Of a stretch of DNA of 64,000 nt, positions 1-44,650 are shown in pieces (within the stretch, counting starts at the first letter, position 1; each line of letters begins with the position of its first letter). Below the pieces are notes generated by a model that made no database searches, was not told the origin of the DNA, and worked only from the letters and a program-made list of their open reading frames with translations. The position numbers were made by a program, and so were the translations under genes. The DNA comes from Elysia chlorotica (Eukaryota > Mollusca > Gastropoda > Plakobranchidae): positions 347,474-411,473 of the forward strand of contig RQTK01000214.1 in NCBI GenBank assembly GCA_003991915.1. The letters run 5' to 3'.

Positions 1-725
1 TATTATTATAATTATTGTTGTTTTTGTTATTATTTTTATAGTTATTATAAAGGCTATCTAATATAAGGGGTTAGTTGTCGTTGACGTAGAGCGTTACAGA
101 ACATACTTATAACATAATGTTCAAATTAGATCGTTAACCAAGACAGAAGAACAATGCTTGCTGGTATCCTATAAGGTCTATAAAGTAAAATGTTAAGAAC
201 GCTGACGCAATATTTTTTTCTTTAGATTTACCACAAGATGACATTATGCTTGTGTTTGTGCTTGTGAAATATATTTAATTTAATCTGCAAGCAACCCTGA
301 CTCTGATTTGAGTAATATCTACGACACTGCTGGGTCATTCTCGAGAAAGGACGCTGACACTATTATTGCATTATTTATTCTGTCATAACGCTTGGTTCAT
401 TTCAAATGAAACATGTAAATGAGATACTGCATGATAATAGAGGCTTGTTTTTCTGAACAGGATACAAGATGAATAGAATTGTTAAGGTTAGCGAGAAGAT
501 AGAAAAACGACAGGTAGTTGTCGTCTTTGGTTGGACAAAACCACAAATCATAACGAGACGGGTCCATGGAACAAAAATCGTTAGAACACGTCCAGACAGC
601 ACACAGCAATGCTTTATTACGTTATAATTTGATGATCATTACACGCTACAGACAATCATGAAAATGTTGACTTTCATTTTTGCTAAAACTTCATAAAGTG
701 TAGTTTCTTTCCGAAAAAAATATTA
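1..725. other. No gene seen
   Basis: AT-rich sequence with no supported coding. The 70- and 66-codon overlapping minus frames at 397-609 have no family features. Confidence 0.6.
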
Positions 726-1010
726 TGACATGCCCCTATTGTTTCCACTTCGGGTCTCTAGACCTCTAGCTTATAAGGAAGAAAAAAAAAACATCTGTAG
801 TTCCTCCTCATATAACAATTTTTTTAAGGTATGAAGCTGGAGAGAAAAAGTTAAAGAAAATATGCGAGTGAAAAGAAAATAATTTCAAAGGCAAGCATTA
901 ATGAGATAGTCTTAAAAACAAAAGCTACGGAGTTTTCTTCAAGGTATAGAAAAGCAGAATGATTGCGTACTATAATTATAGTTGATTGTCTTTGACGAAA
1001 AGGGCAGACT
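726..1010. repeat. Dispersed repeat, copy 1
   Basis: The first part (gacatgcccc, gtttcca, cgggtctctaga) matches 1098-1212. The second part (aaaagttaaagaaa through ttgcgta.tataattat) matches 3944-4135. The family is unclassified and no coding is seen. Confidence 0.55.
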
Positions 1011-1097
1011 CCGATCGTTTTTCATTCATTTTTTTATTTGTTTAAACTTTGTATCAGTCCAATAGTGTAATCTAATACAACTTGCCAAAACATTCTT

Positions 1098-1212
1098 GAC
1101 ATGCCCCATTTGTTTCCGCCTCGGGTCTCTAGATCTAGTGTGAAAGCTGAGCTTATACGGAGGATCCAGGAAAAGACATGTATAATTTCTCCTCATGTAA
1201 CAAATTATTTCC
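1098..1212. repeat. Dispersed repeat, copy 2 (first part only)
   Basis: It shares gacatgcccc, tgtttcc, cgggtctctagat and tctcctcat.taacaa with 726-830. Confidence 0.5.
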
Positions 1213-3138
1213 CTGGCGATGTCATGTCACGCCATGAGATAATCATTGGGGTTGGTTTTCAGGTTTCTAATCAACCCTGACAACAATATTACAAAATCCC
1301 ATCACGTCGGATGAGGTTAACATTTTTTTCGTTTTTGTTTTTCAAATCTGATCCGAGGAAATACCAGACTTCCGGTTTTAAAATCAACCTCCCGACAAAT
1401 AACGGACGCTCGGAGCTGAACTGTATGTTCTCTTATCGATGACAAGGGAAAGTGAACAGTATCACGCATTGGGATTGGCTAACTCCAGATTTCGCCAAGA
1501 ATAGCAGGCAATTGTACACTTTTCCTTTAGATGTTTGAACATTCATGGGTTAATGGGCTTGGGATATAGATATCTAGATTTTTAGATGGAAACAACCGTA
1601 AGCATCTTGTATCCGTTGTGGGGGTATTAAAACACAGAATGCAGACTCAAATTTATTTGATCACAAAAAGTTCGAAAATATTACAATTCTAAAGAGACCA
1701 TTGGATTTGACGCCCGTCTTATCTCAATACTTAGCTACTTTAGTCGGCGTCAATAATTCTTTCTTCGTGTACAATGTATCTTACGAATGTTTAAATTAGT
1801 TTCGTTGCTTTTGCAGTTAATGCTACACACCAAGGCACCTCTTCGAAATTCGAGAGATAACATTCATGCAGTAGAAAGTTCGGACTACAAGAGATTTATG
1901 ATTCGATAATCAGTCATAATGTTACTCTATCATTCCACAGCCAGGCAGTCCATCTTCACAGGTATCGTTTTGATGATTGTTTTGTTTAGACAGAACCTAA
2001 TAAATTATGCTGTGATCTTTAATTTCACAACAGGGTCAGATAAACCCGTTTTTAATCCCACCAATTGCTTTTTTTTCTTAATAAGATAGCGACAACCCTG
2101 TTTTGTGCTTATCCCAATTCATTTGGATCCACACAATGTGTTATAGTATCCAGTTGGGCAGATCGTGTATCCATGGTAACAGACCGTGCAAACTAAAGTC
2201 GATTCCAACAGTGTACATTTCAGGCTCAGGTTTGTCTACCATTGTTGTTGTTGTTTTGTATGCAATGTGAAACTTAGTAATGTCTTCTCTCTGTTATCAT
2301 TTGGTGTTTCGTAAGCGCTGTCCTCATTCAAAAATCTTTGTTAAATTCAGTTATTTGACGGCACTTAGCCTGATATAGTGCCATATAATTCCTTTATCAA
2401 ATTCTCCGAAATATCAATACGGTAAAATCGTTCAGGTCCAAAACCTTTGAATATGAAGTGTACAGATTTGATAATGTATTGTTTACAGTGTTTTGAAAAG
2501 AAAACAGGAACATGATTCTTACCTTAAATAGATTGAGGGGGCTAATAGAAACGTGCTATTCTCAGGCTGCGAAGTGTTAAAGATGTACATTCTATATAAT
2601 AATTATATCCCTGGCCAATTTTCTTTCTCTTTGCCTGGCCAATTTCCGTTCTGTTATTAAAAAGCCCTGTCTCTAAACGCGAACAAAGTAATAATGTCAT
2701 ACAAAAGCAAAAAAAAAAAATAAAAAAACTTGTGACGAAAAGGAAATTTTGGGGCTTCTATGCTCATTAAAAGCTTTTAAACCTTTTTTTTAACAAAAGG
2801 TAATAAAACGTAGAGTACGCTAGCACCTATTCAGAGGGACACTTTGTTTCAGATTTATGTCAGGCTTTTCCAGCCTATTAGTTCACGTACACTTAGACAT
2901 GTAAGCAAGTCAATTTGCGACATACGTATGAGTTAGTGTGGGGCTTAGAAAGAATCAACTACAAATAATGTACAGACAATATCGCTGAATAAGGTTTTTT
3001 TAAATCTATTCCGAGCTTGATTATTTTCCTTATAAGGGGATTAAGCTCCTCAATAAACCTTTAGGTAATTGCTTTTCAGTAGACCAGACAACACAAAAAA
3101 ACAACTAAAAAAGGGGAATTATGAATAATTATGAACCT
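1213..3138. other. No gene seen downstream of the receptor
   Basis: Searched by eye on the minus strand for a receptor tail exon. Only the candidate at 3139-3184 and a weaker acceptor-plus-short-frame near 1380-1430 were found. Otherwise featureless. Confidence 0.5.
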
Positions 3139-3184
3139 TCAGTTGATGTAAACAGATTTCGCACTTGTTCCTTTGAACTTTGTG
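3139..3184 (-). CDS. Candidate terminal exon of the GPCR (short tail)
   Basis: After a TTATAAG acceptor, 46 nt continue the phase: AG from exon 6 plus C gives Ser, then TKFKGTSAKSVYIN and TGA. The KF-K start is the type of helix 8 sequence that follows NPxxY in many class A receptors. The polypyrimidine tract is weak, the tail would be only ~15 residues, and a match of this size can arise by chance. The true exon may lie elsewhere below 5.1 kb or outside the window. Confidence 0.2.
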
Positions 3185-3271
3185 CTTATAATAAATATCA
3201 AAGCTAAAGGCAACAATTTCGCATTGGAGACTCTAGTATAAGCTATATTAAACGCACTATAATATTAATAG

Positions 3272-3504
<233 letters not shown>

Positions 3505-3718
3505 CAGAATGGCGTAATTAGAGAAGAAGAGAAGTGGGATGTTTTTTCACTTGATTTGAATATCCAGCTTAGTCTCAGCGCTTCTGAGTTTATGCTATGA
3601 ATAAGAATGAGCTATTTTGTATTGATTCCTCGCTTGTTCTGGACAAAATAATGTAAAACAGATTTTTGTTATAGTGAGAGAGAAACAGATTTAAACAAGT
3701 GAGAGCGAGAGAAAGCGA

Positions 3719-3828
<110 letters not shown>

Positions 3829-3943
3829 GAGACATACAGAAAGGCAGACATAGTTGCAGGCCCAAATGAAAGAGAGCACACACAGATTTACACAAATACA
3901 CAGCTAAACTGACAGACAGAAATAAAAAGAAACAGAGAAGTTA

Positions 3944-4135
3944 AAGTAAAGATTGAGAAGGGAAAAGTTAAAGAAATTATAAAAGTGAAAAGAAAAGATT
4001 TAAAGCCAAGCATTAATGAGATGGACACTTTTTCAAAAATAAATAAAAAAAGGTACGGTGTTTTCTCGAAGCTATAGAAAAACAGAATAATTGCGTAGTA
4101 TAATTATACTTCATTGTGCTTGACAAAAAGGGGAG
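3944..4135. repeat. Dispersed repeat, copy 3 (second part only)
   Basis: It shares aaaagttaaagaaa, gtgaaaagaaaa, caagcattaatgagat and tagtataattata.tt with 845-1008. Confidence 0.55.
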
Positions 4136-4500
4136 ACTCACATTTTCTCTTATTTTTACACCTTTTAACTTAAATCAACATCTATGGATTCAGCATTTGT
4201 CTGCATTTTCAGTAAACAATTTTTTTATTATTTTCTTTATGGTCGACATCCATCCCACGAAACCGATCCAACAATGAGAACATCATTTTCCCCCACTAAG
4301 TCACGTTTTCATACGTTTATAGCCATCGCCGTGCTGACGTTTACATTTAAATCATATGTACTTTTATTATTTCTATATAAAGGCTCGTCTGAAATTTGTG
4401 TGAATCTTTACAAAGGCACATCCTGCTATTTTGTTTTGGGCTGTTTTCCTGTTGTCCGGATGTTGACATCCTTAAAAGGGTTACGTTCCTCTCTAGGAAT

Positions 4501-4739
4501 TGAGTTGGTTTTAATGCTCAACGTCAGCACTATATAGGCTGTATTATGGACAGATCTGACATCTGACGTCTGACAATTCTATGTAGTGGTACTGTCACAC
4601 ACGAGACAGGGCCGGGAATACCATGACTCCTGTCACAGCTGGTCACATTAAACTGACACCGACCCAATCAGTAGGGGGCGAAATCGCCAGGGCTTGAACC
4701 ACAGACCTCCTGTAACGAAAGCCCATGTACCCCCCCCCC
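4501..4739 (-). mobile_element. SINE (body + degenerate head)
   Basis: On plus it opens with gagttggttttaa (reverse of the family end) and contains cagcactatataggct, cacacacgagacaggg and aaactgacaccgacccaa, ending in a head remnant (cttgaaccacagacctcct) and a C run. Its 5' head in element sense lies at the high coordinate. Confidence 0.8.
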
Positions 4740-5101
4740 AACTCCCACTTCTCTAGCAGCATTTCCAGATTAGGCCAATTCGTAAAACATTATTATTGCA
4801 AAAAATGGCTAAAAACAAAACAAAAGAGCAAAACATATTGCCGTTCATAAAACACAATAAAATATATGCCACTGACCTCTCTGTTTAATGCAGCAGAGTG
4901 ATAATTTTTTTCCTTCGTGATATCCCAAGAGATGTAATCTCGCCAGGGAAAAAAATCGCCAACCTCTCACATAAAAAACATTTTACAAGATGGAATTTGT
5001 TGTTAAAACCCCTTTTTACGGGGTCACTCAACTGAACGTTAAAAAAATACACTAAGAACACTGGTTTTGGGTTCTGTCTAAACATCCCATTTTAGACTCA
5101 C

Positions 5102-39297
<34,196 letters not shown>

Positions 39298-39324
39298 TAG
39301 ATGTTTTGTTGCATTTGGATTTTC

Positions 39325-39432
39325 TTAAGGTGCAAGCATAGTTATGTGAGAGCTTTCAGCTACATTTCTGAGAAAGTCGGTGTTATTTCTTTGAAAAATG
39401 ACTTGGCAATGGGTCGAATTGTTGAAAGCCAT
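39325..39432 (-). pseudogene. Upstream duplicate of the receptor start region (35-codon ORF)
   Basis: Thirty-five codons starting MAFNNST and including VIFQRNNTDFLRNV resemble the first codons of exon 1 (MAFNNT, AIFQGNSSYVRKIL). The ATG is exactly 135 bp upstream and in frame with the receptor ATG, but a TAA at 39325-39327 closes it. It could be a decayed tandem duplication, an upstream ORF in the leader, or part of an alternative first exon. Confidence 0.6.
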
Positions 39433-39808
39433 TAGATGTATTATTATTTCTAAGCCCCAATAACAATGGCAAGTCTTTGAGAGTCTTGAAGCGTCTTTGT
39501 TACCATTGTTTCTACATTATTGGTTTTATTCCGAGAATAGCTTGTATTTTTCAAAGTTTGGCGATGTTTAGTAGTTCACGACAGGAATCTGTATCCGTCC
39601 TGTTAATAAAAAGAGATAAGAAATGTGACAGGCATTAACGTAAATTTAAATTATATACATCTAAAATTATAAAAATGGGAAGAATACAGAAAATCATACG
39701 TTGAATTACTACATTTCTATTTTATAACGGACCTAGGTAAAAAAAAAAAGTATACACATTTCAATGTTTTTAAATAAAGTCTCGCACTATTTTTCAATAT
39801 AAATGATA
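39433..39808. other. Sequence 5' of the receptor start
   Basis: AT-rich. The promoter or 5' leader is expected here or beyond gap 3, but no convincing TATA box or initiator is distinguishable in this composition. Confidence 0.4.
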
Positions 39809-39974
39809 NNNNNNNNNNNNNNNNNNNNNNNNNNNNNNNNNNNNNNNNNNNNNNNNNNNNNNNNNNNNNNNNNNNNNNNNNNNNNNNNNNNNNNNNNNNN
39901 NNNNNNNNNNNNNNNNNNNNNNNNNNNNNNNNNNNNNNNNNNNNNNNNNNNNNNNNNNNNNNNNNNNNNNNNNN
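39809..39974. other. Assembly gap 3 (166 N)
   Basis: Unique AT-rich sequence on the left, (AAT)n on the right. Confidence 0.99.

Positions 39975-40062
<88 letters not shown>
39975..40062. repeat. (AAT)n microsatellite at a LINE 3' end
   Basis: 88 bases of AAT directly after gap 3. On the minus strand it follows the LINE remnant ending near 40087, as expected for a microsatellite 3' tail. Confidence 0.97.
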
Positions 40063-40064
<2 letters not shown>

Positions 40065-40086
40065 TGTATTAATATTAATCAGTCAT

Positions 40087-40456
40087 TCATAGTTCCTTCT
40101 CTTTCCACAGGTTGGCTGCTGTAGTCTTCCAACTTTCTCGCTCAAGGGCAAATTCACAGCACTTAATTTCTATTCCAGTCGATTCATCCACAATCTTGAC
40201 CCAACTTATCCGCCTCACTCCTCTACCACTCGCGTCTCCCACCATACTTTTTGTGGTCTTCTTCTGCAAGGAACTGTGCTCTTAAATGTCCGTGATATTT
40301 TTCCCTCTTTTTCACTGCTTTGGGGAGCTGTTTTTGCTTGATATGTACCATCTGTAACATTTCAAGTTTTCTTTTCTTTCTTTTTTCATAGAGACTCTTG
40401 TCATTCTTATATAAATCCACATCTCTAAAGCATCTATAATTATTATTGAATATCAA
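40087..40456 (-). pseudogene. LINE reverse-transcriptase C-terminal remnant
   Basis: Two overlapping minus frames read KLEMLQMVHIKQKQLPK, KKREKYHGHLR, then GDASGRGVRRISWVKIVDES and ALERESWKTTAANLWKEKE. These fit the 'KRQLKFLGH...GRGRPRISW...WTG...A.DR.SWR...ANLWK' pattern of LINE polyprotein C-termini. One frameshift separates the halves. It lies about 0.8 kb 5' of receptor exon 1. Confidence 0.6.
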
Positions 40457-40838
40457 TACTCAAAGTGGAAGTTTCACATGCAGATATAACTGTTGACATT
40501 ATTGATTTTGAACTAGTAAATATCTGCGTTAGTTAAAAAGAAATGTATGTTTTTCATTCCTGTCAGTTTCTTTTTTCTCCGTCTCATTTTTTTATCTTCT
40601 GTCATTAGTTGGCCCAAATATTAAACTTTCCACTTGTTCAAGTCATTTTCCGACAATGATTATATTTATAATAATTAATTATAATAACTTTCTCTTTTTG
40701 TTTAGCGTCTCCTAAGTTACTTTGAGAATAATCTTCACGGCTAATCTTATGCTCTTTATAACTCGTGAAATTTACAGCAAACTTAATAATAATATCTTTG
40801 TTCTGTTATGTCTCACCAACTCTCATAACCGCTCACTT

Positions 40839-40843
<5 letters not shown>

Positions 40844-40893
<50 letters not shown>

Positions 40894-41010
40894 CGCTTTC
40901 GCTTTCTGTCTCTGCTGTCTCTGCCTACCTATCTGTACCTGCCTCTCTCTCTCACCCTCTCTCTCTATCTCTCTCTCGCCCTCTCTTTCTCTCTCTCCTC
41001 TCGCTCTTCT
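40844..41010. repeat. (CT)n-rich tract
   Basis: Regular CT at 40850-40889, impure CT/CTGT to 41010. Confidence 0.95.
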
Positions 41011-41610
41011 TTTTCTCTGTAGATTCTGTTCTTTCTTTAAAATGTATTTACATGAATGCATAAGATACTTCAACTAACACTTTAAATGCTTTTCTTTCAT
41101 GCCTTGGTTGCAATCTTGATTGCAATCTGAGTTATGAAAACTGTCTTTAGGTGAGACAACCAAAGTGAATGAGGTACAGGCGCTTGTATTATGTTTGCGA
41201 GATCTCTAAACGTAGAAAAACAAATCCTTATTGGCCTTTTTTCGGTTTTAATATAACAATAAAATGGTTACAAAAGCATAGGTTAATACATTCTTCAAAC
41301 TTTGAAAATTGAATCAGGCACTTCTTTAATGAAAAACGTCGTACATTTTATTAATTTGGATATTTGTGACAAAGAGAGGCGTTCATATATAACATTATTA
41401 AGTAGAATAGTACTGCTCCAAATGTCCCCCGATTTGACAATTAGGTCAAATTTCTCAATTTTCAGCATTTATAGCATTTTAAAAGCTATGGAAATCCACA
41501 AAGAAGAAACAATTATTGTTTCAAAATGGTTTCAAGATTGTCATCTTTTTTTTTAGTTTTGCTTTCTTTTTATTTGACGAGACGAAAAATGCTAAGGTTT
41601 TAAGGCATTT

Positions 41611-41722
41611 GGGGCTGTAAGAACAACTTCGTGGTAGCTTATGACTTGTCTTAAGCCTACTTAATCGCATAACTATTGTTACGACGAGATCTAAGCTATC
41701 GCGATATTGTACTTACGTTCTT
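41611..41722. mobile_element. Foldback (MITE-like) element 4
   Basis: Left arm ggggctgtaagaacaacttc + gtggtagctta and gacttgtcttaag; right arm acgacgagatctaagctatc + gcgatattgtacttacgtt. It lies 5' of exon 1. Confidence 0.75.
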
Positions 41723-42520
41723 TGGTCTGTCATGAACTCGTAAGACTAAAAAAAAGCTACCTGTATAAAGTATTGGGATGAATATCTTTATGCTTTGTTT
41801 TTTTCTGTCGTTTTTTGTTTTTGTTTTTTATGAAACGAGAAAACTGGTCATGTTTGAAGAGAGTAGCTATGGTAACGGTGGTCGTCTTGTTTTATAACGC
41901 TAACTTTTAGATTGCTAAAACTTTTTTGCCTTTCAGCCAACAAGTCCTAAAGTTGGAGCAAAAATTCTCTCTACAATTCTTACTGATTAAACTTTTTTAT
42001 ATATGTCTTAGAAAAAATTATAGCCATTTCTGTTTGTTCTAGTGATTACCCTTGCCAAAGTACTTTCAAAGAGAAATAACTCACATTCTAACCAAATGTT
42101 TCAGGAATCTAATCAAAGGCCATTGTTGCAATTTTACAAAGAAGATTATGTGAAAGTTTCAACACAATCTGATAAAAAAATATGGAAAGAGCTTTGGAAA
42201 AAGATTAAAAAGAAATAGTTTTGAATAGAATGAAAGAAACGAATTTTATCATAATTTTCTAATTTATGCTTGCTTTTTTTTTATAACAAACTCGTATTCA
42301 TGCACTTGGAAATAAATTTTGTGATTTTATTAAATAAAAAAAACAGGCAAAGGAGTTATGAGTAGTTATAAAACATTACCATATGTTAATAGCCTCCGAA
42401 AAACATACAAAATCAAATGTACAATATGATAAAAAAAAGACGTCATATTGCGGCATTCCGTGGTGATTTCAAAGCCATTTTTTCACAACATTTCACCATT
42501 TCAACTTATTTTTATTGTTT
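41723..42520. other. Unique AT-rich sequence
   Basis: Nothing recognised. Confidence 0.6.
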
Positions 42521-42756
42521 CGGTAACCCTGGAGTAGAAAATCGGCTTCCGACGCAAGAGGTGCGTGGTTTGAGCCTTCGCTATGTCGCTCTATACTAGT
42601 TGGGTCGTTGTCAGTCTAATGTGATCGGCTGTGACAGGAGCCATGGTATCCCCGCCCTATCTCGTGTGTGGCAGCACATAAAATTGTCAGACGTCAGCCC
42701 GTCTACAATATAGCCTGTATAGTGCTGATGTTGGACGTTAAACGAACTCAACTATA
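42521..42756 (+). mobile_element. SINE, full length, 'GGAGTAGAAAATCG' head
   Basis: Head cggtaaccctggagtagaaa and gcaagaggtgcgtggtttga; body tagttgggtcgttgtcagtc, ccctatctcgtgtgtggcag; end cgttaaacgaactcaact. Confidence 0.82.
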
Positions 42757-42960
42757 ACTGCTCTGTTTGTTGGACGTATATCTTGTCTTCCTTGTTGCGA
42801 AATATCATCCCCTATATCAATGCATTAGGAAGCTGAAAAGACTTGTTACATTTAAACGTTCCATCATTATTTGTTAACACTTGTTATGTGATTCTGTCCT
42901 CAATTACGCTTGCAACGTGATTCTTTCTAAAAAAAGGAAGGGGGTGGTTGGGGGGGGGGG

Positions 42961-43220
42961 GGCGGGGGGTAGAGGATCAGGAGGTCTGCGGATCTAATCC
43001 CACGATCGGTCGATTAAAAATTTTATTTGTCCGATTTTCGTCGCCTGTAACTGGATGGATTGGTGTCCGAATAATGTGGCCGACAAAGACAAGAGTCATG
43101 GTATCGCCGCCCTGTTTCGACGTGTGTGGCAGCACATACAATAGCCAGACGTCAGTCTTGGGACCTTTCCCCAATATAGTTCATCTAGGGCGTATGTTGG
43201 ACTTTAAACCAACTCAACAA
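42961..43220 (+). mobile_element. SINE within duplication unit 1
   Basis: Head gtagaggatcaggaggtctg and gatctaatcccacgatcgg; body cgcctgtaactggatggatt, ccctgtttcgacgtgtgtgg; end ggactttaaaccaactcaac. Confidence 0.82.
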
Positions 43221-43402
43221 CCCAACAACAACATTCTTCCTTGTTGCGAAATATCATCCCCTATATCAATGCATTAGGAAGCTGAAAAGACTTGTTACAT
43301 TAAACGTACCATCATTATCCTTAGAACCATGTACTTTCACTTTTTGTTAATACTTGCAACGTGATTCTTTCTTAAAAAAGGAAGAGGGTTGGGGGGGGGG
43401 GG

Positions 43403-43665
43403 ACCTGCTCAAGTGGTAGAGGATCATGAGGTCCGCGGATCTAATCCCACGATCGACCGATTTATTTGTCCGATTTCCGTCGCCTGTAACTGGATGGGTC
43501 GGTGTCCGAATAATGTGACCGACAAAGACAAGAGACATGGTATCGCCGCCCTGTCTCGACGTGTGTGGCAGCACATAAAATTGCCAGACGTCAGCCTTAG
43601 TGCCCGTCTACAATATAGCCTATATAGTGCTGACGTTGGACGTTAAACAAACTCAACTACAACTC
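43403..43665 (+). mobile_element. SINE within duplication unit 2
   Basis: Head acctgctcaagtggtagagg with B-box-like gcggatctaatcccacgatc. The body is as in unit 1, with the consensus end gttggacgttaaacaaactc. Confidence 0.85.
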
Positions 43666-43735
43666 CTCAATCATTGGTGTTGTTTTAATATTTTCAAAGT
43701 TTCTTTTTCTAACTGGAGAATCGTATTTTTTAGGC
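43659..43735. repeat. Post-SINE segment shared with 31817-31893
   Basis: actcctcaat, gttgttt.aatattttc.aa and gtttctttttct.act.gag + aatcgtatttt are common to both places. Confidence 0.8.
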
Positions 43736-43916
43736 ACTGCATTCCTTAAATAAAACTGTATCTCTTTCATTACAGAGAAATCGAAACCAAAATATACATC
43801 ATGATAAGAAGGTTATATGTTATCTCCGTAAAGAAAAAAACAGTAGACTCTCTCAGTTTTCTGTTTCTTATTTCTGTGTTATAATAGCAAAGGCTAACTT
43901 GACGGTCAGGACGAAT

Positions 43917-44650
43917 GACGTCAATAGAAATGTACACCAGTGTTGAACCAAAGGTTAATACGTTAGGAGAAATCAATGTATTAACCTGGGCAAAAACGTC
44001 ATCAAAGATAATAAAAAAAAGAAATGTGCACCCGTGTTGAACCAAAAGATTATTTCGTTAGGGCAAATCATTCTTCTAGCATGATCATATACATCATCAA
44101 AAATAAAAAGTTGCACCCGTCTTGAACCAAAAGCTTATTTCGTTTGGGCAAATCAGTGCACTAACATGGCCAAAAAACGTCATAGAAAAATAAAAAGGTG
44201 CACCCGTGTTAAACCAAAAGATTATTTCGTTTGGGCAAATCATTCTTTTAAAATGGCCATATACATCATCAAATATAAAAAGGTACACCCGTTTTGAACC
44301 AAAAGGTTATTTCGTTAGATCAAATAAATGAATTAACATGGCCAAAAACTTCATAGAAAAATAAAAATGTGCACCCGTCTTGAACGAAAAGGTTATTTCG
44401 TTACATCAAATAAATGCATTAACATTGCCAAAAACGTCATAAAAAAAATAAAAATGTGCACCTGTGTTAAACCAAAAGATTATTTCGTTAGATCAAATAA
44501 ATGCATTGACACGGCCAAAAACGTTATAAAAAATAAAAATGTGCACCCGTGTTGAACCCAAGGTTATTTCGTTAAGACAAATAAATGCATTAACATGGCC
44601 AAAAAACGTCAGACAAAATAAAAAGGTGCACCCGTATTGAACCCCCGCTA
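43917..44650. repeat. ~86-bp tandem array, about nine units
   Basis: gtgcacccgtgttgaacc-like starts lie near 43931, 44027, 44112, 44198, 44284, 44370, 44457, 44543 and 44626. Each unit continues aaaaggttatttcgtta, atcaaataaatgcattaaca and tggccaaaaacgtcat. Minus frames stay open over two to three units (FGHV..FICPNEI.FWFNTGA). Confidence 0.93.

Larger units (their letters stand above)
42786..43674. repeat. Tandem duplication (~450 bp unit) carrying a SINE
   Basis: 42788-42860 equals 43240-43312 (ttccttgttgcgaaatatca, cattaggaagctgaaaagac). Both copies go on through acgtgattctttct.aaaaaaggaag, a G-run and a SINE. The second unit has only small substitutions and a short insertion relative to the first. 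Confidence 0.9.

Noticed and set aside
4184-4537. 117-codon plus frame
   Set aside because: Its end lies in a SINE and the rest has no family features; no splice partners seen.
4885-5085. 66-codon minus frame just after exon 6 as the receptor tail
   Set aside because: No acceptor in the right phase leads into it, and it lacks helix 8-like or polar tail sequence.
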